Shown here piece by piece: positions 22,641-27,369 of a stretch of 27,369 bases of DNA (the stretch's first letter is position 1; each line of letters opens with the position of its first letter). Under the pieces are notes generated by a model. That model saw only the letters and a list, made by a program, of their open reading frames with translations, had not been told where the DNA came from and ran no database searches. The stretch covers positions 1-27,369 of the forward strand of contig DCIW01000105.1 in assembly GCA_002317225.1 (NCBI GenBank), read 5' to 3'. Origin of the DNA: Prevotellaceae bacterium UBA1716. GTDB lineage: Bacteria; Bacteroidota; Bacteroidia; Bacteroidales; Bacteroidaceae. Made by a program: the position numbers and the translations under genes.

Positions 22641-25600
22641 ATGCAAAACAAAGGATTTGTAAAGGTAATTGCTGTGTTGCTTACGCTCATCTGCTGTTTC
22701 TACTTGTCTTTCTCTGCTGCAACTTCATACTTTGAGGGCAAAGCAGAAAAGATGATTGAGGCAGATAGCATCAACGGACCAGCAAAGGCGGAAGCTTACC
22801 TTGACTCTCTCAACGCAACAAGATGCTATCTTGGAAGCTACACTCTCAAAGATTGTCGCGAAACTGCTGTTGGTCTCGGTCTCGACCTCAAGGGCGGTAT
22901 GAACGTAATCCTCGAAGTTAGCGTGCCTGAAGTTGTCAAGACTCTCGCTGACCACAAAACTGACCCTGCATTCCTCAAGTCTGTAGACGAAGCACAGAAG
23001 GAAGCAGTAGAAAGTCAGAGCGATTTCATCACACTTTTTGTCAAGGCTTATAAGAAGAACGCTCCAGGTAGCAACTTGGCGTCTATCTTTGCTACTCAGC
23101 AGCTCAAGGGCAAGGTGAACACAACAACATCTGATTCAGACGTGGAGAAGGTACTTCGCCAGTCTGTTGAAGAGGCAGTCGACAACTCATTCAACGTGCT
23201 CCGTACACGTATCGACCGCTTCGGTGTTGTTCAGCCAAACATTCAGAAGATCGAAGGCCAGACTGGTCGTATCATGGTCGAGCTCCCAGGTATCAAGGAG
23301 CCAGAGCGTGTACGTAAGCTCCTTCAGGGTTCTGCTAACCTCGAGTTCTGGGAGACTTATGACTCACAGGAAGCTGTTAACTATCTCAACCAGCTCAACA
23401 ACGCACTCCGTAACGGTGATGTAGCAGTTGCTGAAGATTCAGTTGCTACTGACTCTGTTGCTGCTGAGGAAGTTGCTGAAGAAGTTGACTCTGCCAAGGC
23501 TGATGCTGAGAACCTTCTCACTCAGGCTGCTGCTAAGGCTGATGAAGCTAAGGCAACTGCTAAGGACGACAAGGCTATCGCTCAGGCTAAGAAGGCTAAC
23601 CCACTCTTCTCTATGCTTCAGGTTGTTCCTGGCAACAGAGGTTGTATGGTAGGTTATGCAATGGCACTCGATACTGCTGAAATCAACAAGCTTGTCACTT
23701 CTCCAATCGCTAAGCAGATTCTTCCTTCTGACATGTCTCTTAAGTGGGACGTTAAGTCAATGGACGAGTCAGGTCGTGTATTCCAGCTCTACGCTATCCG
23801 TATGACAGGTAAGAATGGCCGTGCTCCACTTGAAGGCGAATGTGTTACTGAGTCAAAGGATGAGTTCGACCAGTATGGCCGCCCATGTGTTTCTCTTAAG
23901 ATGAACTCTGAAGGTTCACGCATTTGGTCTGCTATCACTGAGCGCAACGTTAACCATAGCATCGCTATCGTACTCGACAACCTCGTTTATTCTGCTCCAA
24001 ACGTACAGAACAAGATTGATGGTGGTAGCACTCAGATCACTGGTCAGTTCACAACTAATGATACTAAGGACCTTGCTAACGTGCTCGCTTCAGGTCGTAT
24101 GCCTGCTCCTGCATCAATCGTACAGGAAGATATCGTAGGTCCTACACTTGGTGCTCAGTCAATTCAGGCTGGTTTCATCTCATGTATCATCGCCTTCGTA
24201 CTCCTCATGGGTTACATGATCGCTATGTACGGCTTCAAGGCTGGTATGGTTGCTAACTGTGCTCTTATCCTCAACTTCTTCTTCTCATTCGGTGTACTCA
24301 CATCATTCGGTGCAGCCCTCACACTTTCAGGTCTTGCCGGTATGGTCCTCACACTCGGTATGGCGGTCGATGCTAACGTGCTTATCTTCGAGCGTACTAA
24401 GGAAGAACTTCGTGCTGGTAAGAACATGCAGAATGCGGTTCATGAAGGTTACAGCAAGGCATTCTCTGCAATCCTTGACTCTAACGTAACTACAGTCCTC
24501 ACTGGTATCATCCTTTACAATTTCGGTACTGGTCCAATCAAGGGCTTCGCTACAACCCTCATCATCGGTATCGTCTGCTCATTCTTTACAGCTGTATGGC
24601 TCACTCGTATCGTATTCGAGCACTTCGTTAACAATGGCAAGTGGCAGAACCTTACATTCACTACTCCACTTTCGAAGAACCTCATGCAGGGTACTCACTT
24701 CAACTTCATGGGTAAGTACAAGATGTCGTTCATCATCTTTGGTGTAGCTGCTGCAATTTGCGCCGTATCTCTTGCTACTCGTCATCTTAGCCAGTCAATC
24801 GACTTCACTGGTGGTCGCAACTACAAGGTTGAGTTTGTTAACCCAGTTCAGCCAGAAGCAGTTGAAAAGGCAATCGAAACTACATTCGAGAACAACAAGA
24901 AGGGTGAAGACGCTGTTACAGTTACTGTTATCGCTATCGGTACAGATGGTAAGCAGGTACGTGTTTCTACTAACTACCGTATCAAGGAGAATGGCAACAC
25001 TATTGATGAGGAAATCGAAAACCTCCTCTATCAGTCATTTGTTGATGGTGGTTTCGTAGAAAAGAGCGTTACTGCAGCTCAGTTCCTCGACCGTGACGAC
25101 CGTGCAGGTGGTTCTATCATTTCTTCTCAGAAGGTAGGTCCATCAATCGCAGAAGACATCACTCGTGGTGCTATCCTTTCAGTACTCTTCGCTATCGTAG
25201 TAATCTTCGTTTACATCCTCATCCGTTTCCGCAATGTGGCTTACTCAGTTGGTTCTATCGCAGCCCTCTGTGTCGACACATTCCTCGTAATCGGTGCATT
25301 CTCACTCTTCTATGGAATCTTGCCATTCTCACTTGAGATTGACCAGACGTTCATCGGTGCGATCCTTACCGTAATCGGTTACTCTATTAACGATAAGGTG
25401 GTTGTATTCGACCGTATCCGTGAGCAGTTCAAGAATCATCCTAAGCGTGACCTCCAGAAGAACTTCAACGACTCGCTCAATGCCTGTCTCGCTCGTACAG
25501 TAAATACTTCGGTATCTACATTCGTAGTTCTCCTCGCTATCATCCTCTTCGGTGGTGACAGCATCCGCGGTTTCGCATTCGCAATGATTCTCGGTGTTGT

Positions 25601-25703
25601 AATCGGTACTCTCTCTTCTCTCTTCATTGCTGCTCCAGTAGCATACCTCGTAATGGGTAAGACTATTAAGGAAGATGAGCCAGAAGTTGCTCTTGCTAAC
25701 TAA
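22641..25703 (+). CDS. secDF: Fused protein translocase subunit SecDF
   Basis: A 1020-residue fusion of SecD and SecF, which uses the proton gradient to drive late steps of Sec-dependent export. The SecD half has TM1 at about 7-28, LGLDLKGG, NVLRTRIDRFGV (P1 region), DNLVYSAPNVQNKI, then the TM4 motif GMAVDANVLIFER with proton-path Asp577. The SecF half starts near 700, with SIDFTGGRNYKVEF, SSQKVGPSIAEDI and GYSINDKVVVFDRIRE (Asp918). Twelve membrane helices are expected. A low-complexity Ala/Glu/Lys/Asp-rich insertion occupies about residues 266-318 in the P1 domain, followed by the usual fold. The fusion is normal for Bacteroidetes. Strong codon bias suggests high expression. A terminator follows at 25725-25754. 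Confidence 0.97.
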   Translation: MQNKGFVKVIAVLLTLICCFYLSFSAATSYFEGKAEKMIEADSINGPAKAEAYLDSLNATRCYLGSYTLKDCRETAVGLGLDLKGGMNVILEVSVPEVVKTLADHKTDPAFLKSVDEAQKEAVESQSDFITLFVKAYKKNAPGSNLASIFATQQLKGKVNTTTSDSDVEKVLRQSVEEAVDNSFNVLRTRIDRFGVVQPNIQKIEGQTGRIMVELPGIKEPERVRKLLQGSANLEFWETYDSQEAVNYLNQLNNALRNGDVAVAEDSVATDSVAAEEVAEEVDSAKADAENLLTQAAAKADEAKATAKDDKAIAQAKKANPLFSMLQVVPGNRGCMVGYAMALDTAEINKLVTSPIAKQILPSDMSLKWDVKSMDESGRVFQLYAIRMTGKNGRAPLEGECVTESKDEFDQYGRPCVSLKMNSEGSRIWSAITERNVNHSIAIVLDNLVYSAPNVQNKIDGGSTQITGQFTTNDTKDLANVLASGRMPAPASIVQEDIVGPTLGAQSIQAGFISCIIAFVLLMGYMIAMYGFKAGMVANCALILNFFFSFGVLTSFGAALTLSGLAGMVLTLGMAVDANVLIFERTKEELRAGKNMQNAVHEGYSKAFSAILDSNVTTVLTGIILYNFGTGPIKGFATTLIIGIVCSFFTAVWLTRIVFEHFVNNGKWQNLTFTTPLSKNLMQGTHFNFMGKYKMSFIIFGVAAAICAVSLATRHLSQSIDFTGGRNYKVEFVNPVQPEAVEKAIETTFENNKKGEDAVTVTVIAIGTDGKQVRVSTNYRIKENGNTIDEEIENLLYQSFVDGGFVEKSVTAAQFLDRDDRAGGSIISSQKVGPSIAEDITRGAILSVLFAIVVIFVYILIRFRNVAYSVGSIAALCVDTFLVIGAFSLFYGILPFSLEIDQTFIGAILTVIGYSINDKVVVFDRIREQFKNHPKRDLQKNFNDSLNACLARTVNTSVSTFVVLLAIILFGGDSIRGFAFAMILGVVIGTLSSLFIAAPVAYLVMGKTIKEDEPEVALAN

Positions 25704-25724
25704 TTTTTAGTTACTATATATAAT

Positions 25725-25754
25725 AAGGTGCATTTCCTCTTGGGGATGCACCTT
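25725..25754 (+). terminator. Rho-independent terminator of secDF
   Basis: AAGGTGCATTTCC pairs with GGGGATGCACCTT (13 bp with two G-U pairs), loop TCTT, followed by a TA-rich tract, 21 bases past the stop. Confidence 0.85.
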
Positions 25755-25843
25755 TATTTATATATTTGCACTTCCAAATAAGAATATTTACACGAAAAAC
25801 ATTATTTTATTGATAAAATGATGTAATATCCAAAGAAAAGGAG

Positions 25844-25851
25844 TAACTTTG
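25844..25851 (+). promoter_or_regulatory. -7 promoter element of mltG
   Basis: TAACTTTG, a full match to TAnnTTTG, 19 bases before the ATG at 25871. No clear -33 element. Confidence 0.6.
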
Positions 25852-25870
25852 CAACGAATAATGCATAAAA

Positions 25871-26890
25871 ATGAATAAAGTAGTAAAAATATTAGGTGCG
25901 GCAGCAGTAGTAGCGGGTATAGCAGCGGGAGCGGGTGCCTACCTATTGTTCTCTTCGCCATTCACCATCACCGAGACATCGAGAGTCTATGTGGATTCCG
26001 ATGACACGATTGACTCATTATATAATAAGGTGTCAGATGCAGGAAGACCAAAACACATGAGAGGTTTCCAACTTATGACTGCCTTGAAGCGATTCTCCAA
26101 ACCTCGCACAGGATGCTACGCAATCGAACCTGGTGAAAATATGTTCACTCTCGTTCGTCGCCTTGCCAATGGTGGTCAGACACCTATCCAACTCAAGGTG
26201 CCAGAAGTGCGTACCATCAAGGATATGGCCCAACGATTGTCAACGCAACTGATGCTCAGTGCTGATGAAATCGAGGAAGTTCTTAACGATTCCATTTTTA
26301 TGGATAGTCTTGGTTACAAGAAAGAAACCATTCCTTGCCTTTTCATTCCAAACACTTACGAAGCATATTGGAATATGTCTGCTCGCGGACTCGTCAATCG
26401 TCTTGATAAGGAGAAGAAGGCATTCTGGGAGGGCGATCGTACAGCAAAGGCAAAGTCCATCGGCATGACACCTGAAGAAGTTGTAACACTCGCTTCTATC
26501 GTCGAAAGCGAAACAAGTTATGGTCCAGAGAAATCACGCGTTGCAGGTCTATATAAGCATCGTATGGACATTGATATGCCACTCCAAAGTGACCCTACGG
26601 TTATCTTTGCTATCGGTGATTTCAATATCCATCGTGTAACGTTCGAGCAACTCCGCTTCGATTCTCCTTACAACACATATAGGAACCAAGGACTCCCTCC
26701 TGGTCCAATCCGCATACCTTCTATCCAAGGCATAGATGCTGTGCTCAACTACGAACACAACGAGTATCTCTATATGTGTGCAAAAGAAGATTTCTCGGGT
26801 TCGCACAACTTCACAAACTCATACTCAGTCCATCTTCAGAATGCTGCTAAGTATCAGCAAGCATTGAATAGGAGGGGGATAATGAAGTAA
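25871..26890 (+). CDS. mltG: Endolytic murein transglycosylase
   Basis: A 339-residue YceG/MltG family inner-membrane enzyme that cleaves nascent glycan strands and is thought to set their length. An N-terminal membrane anchor (about 6-27) precedes a LysM-like region (YAIEPGENMFTLVRRLANG). The catalytic domain has FIPNTYEAYWN, ASIVESET with catalytic Glu212, LQSDPTVIFA and SPYNTYRNQGLPPGPI. The closing block GSHNFTNSYSVHLQN corresponds to the family's G-x-H-x-F...H motif. Length matches E. coli MltG (340). Monocistronic by promoter and preceding terminator. The following ddh gene also serves the cell wall. Confidence 0.94.
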   Translation: MNKVVKILGAAAVVAGIAAGAGAYLLFSSPFTITETSRVYVDSDDTIDSLYNKVSDAGRPKHMRGFQLMTALKRFSKPRTGCYAIEPGENMFTLVRRLANGGQTPIQLKVPEVRTIKDMAQRLSTQLMLSADEIEEVLNDSIFMDSLGYKKETIPCLFIPNTYEAYWNMSARGLVNRLDKEKKAFWEGDRTAKAKSIGMTPEEVVTLASIVESETSYGPEKSRVAGLYKHRMDIDMPLQSDPTVIFAIGDFNIHRVTFEQLRFDSPYNTYRNQGLPPGPIRIPSIQGIDAVLNYEHNEYLYMCAKEDFSGSHNFTNSYSVHLQNAAKYQQALNRRGIMK

Positions 26891-26925
26891 GTTAGGAGTT
26901 AGGAATTAGGAGTTAGGAATTTAGA
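26891..26925 (+). repeat. Five 7-bp tandem repeats after mltG
   Basis: GTTAGGA, GTTAGGA, ATTAGGA, GTTAGGA and ATTTAGA follow the mltG stop directly. Three of the five are identical and the others differ by one or two bases. It looks like a simple-sequence tract prone to length change. Confidence 0.8.
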
Positions 26926-26929
26926 TTTG
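26922..26929 (+). promoter_or_regulatory. Possible -7 element of ddh
   Basis: TAGATTTG matches TAnnTTTG and lies 49 bases before the ATG at 26979. It overlaps the last unit of the 7-bp repeat tract, so repeat changes would alter the upstream spacing. Confidence 0.45.
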
Positions 26930-26978
26930 GAAATAAAAAGAATTAACAAATTAATATAAACAAACACTTAAAGCAACA

Positions 26979-27369
26979 TGGAAAAGATTCGCGCTGCCAT
27001 CGTCGGTTACGGCAATATTGGCAAGTACACTCTCGAAGCACTTCAGGCTTCACCAGATTTCGAAATTGCAGGTATCGTACGTCGTAACGGTGCAGAAAAC
27101 AAGCCAGCAGAACTTGCTGACTATGCAGTAGTAAAGAGCATCAAGGAACTTGAGAACGTTCAGGTAGCAATCCTCGCAACTCCAACTCGTTCGGTTGAGG
27201 TATATGCTAAGGAGTGTCTCGCTCTCGGTATCAATACAGTTGACTCATTCGATATCCACACTAAGATTGTTGACCTCCGTCGTTCGCTCGACGAAGTTGC
27301 AAAGGCAAACAATGCAGTAAGCATCATCTCAGCAGGTTGGGACCCAGGTTCAGACTCAATCGTTCGTAC
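26979..27369 (+). CDS. ddh: meso-Diaminopimelate D-dehydrogenase, N-terminal part (runs off the window)
   Basis: The first 130 codons of an open frame that reaches the window end without a stop. It begins MEKIRAAIVGYGNIGKYTLE with a Rossmann GYGNIGK motif. Then come VAILATPTRSVE, VDSFDIHTK and SAGWDPGSDS, the substrate-binding block characteristic of Ddh. Ddh makes meso-diaminopimelate from tetrahydrodipicolinate, ammonia and NADPH in one step, directly downstream of the DapB reaction. The full protein should be about 300 residues, so over half is missing here. Start ATG 26979 fits the family N-terminus. Confidence 0.93.

Noticed and set aside
26872..26890. AGGAGGGGG followed by ATG-AAG-TAA, a strong ribosome site with a two-codon frame
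   Set aside because: It is simply the coding sequence of the last residues of MltG (NRRGIMK). No evidence for separate translation.

Overview
The window looks like a chromosomal segment of a Bacteroidales bacterium, most likely Prevotella or a close relative. Three things point there. First, Bacteroidetes-type promoters (-7 TAnnTTTG, sometimes with TTTG about 19-20 bp upstream) precede most transcription units, and Shine-Dalgarno sequences are rare. Second, the protein families are typical of the phylum: DUF2851, PCMD and calycin-like lipoproteins, a fused SecDF, glycine-lipid acyltransferases, a rhomboid/EEP pair, and a CotH protein ending in a Bacteroidetes-style C-terminal tail. Third, the lipoprotein signals have relaxed lipoboxes. 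I see no prophage, IS element, CRISPR array or rRNA. It reads as core genome with a few accessory surface genes.

Layout. 1-3.1 kb: a TPR sensor/response-regulator/AraC fusion protein that lacks a kinase ATPase domain, then a minimal AraC-type regulator. 3.1-4.7 kb (minus): a lipoprotein 5'-nucleotidase. 4.7-5.1 kb: an intergenic region with a minus-strand promoter, 21-bp-spaced direct repeats and a hairpin, together suggesting a small RNA. 5.1-8.1 kb: a secreted CotH-kinase-like protein with two N-terminal repeats. 8.17-8.32 kb: tRNA-Arg(CCT) and tRNA-Trp(CCA). 8.4-9.7 kb (minus): a DUF2851 protein. 9.9-16.1 kb: a tightly packed run dapB-lepB-WbqC-PCMD lipoprotein-OMP barrel-calycin/PCMD lipoprotein. 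16.2-18.1 kb: glsA-glsB-like acyltransferases. 18.2-19.7 kb: a succinate/acetyl-CoA transferase. 19.7-20.0 kb: an unusual non-coding zone with a 133-bp imperfect hairpin and a 22-bp tandem repeat array. 20.0-20.3 kb (minus): HU. 20.5-22.5 kb: rhomboid protease and an EEP-family hydrolase. 22.6-25.7 kb: secDF. 25.9-26.9 kb: mltG. 26.98 kb to the end: the 5' part of ddh (meso-diaminopimelate dehydrogenase).

Functional themes. Many genes serve the cell envelope: export (LepB, SecDF), peptidoglycan precursor synthesis and cleavage (DapB, Ddh, MltG), membrane lipids (GlsA/GlsB) and surface lipoproteins. The CoA-transferase fits a succinate/acetate/propionate fermenter.

The best candidates for undescribed biology are: the kinase-less TPR/DHp/REC/AraC protein with its perfect heptad repeat; the lipoprotein-barrel-lipoprotein trio coupled to lepB; the helically phased 22-bp repeat array beside a giant hairpin; and the candidate small RNA near 4.8-4.9 kb. 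No claim here was tested with a database search.
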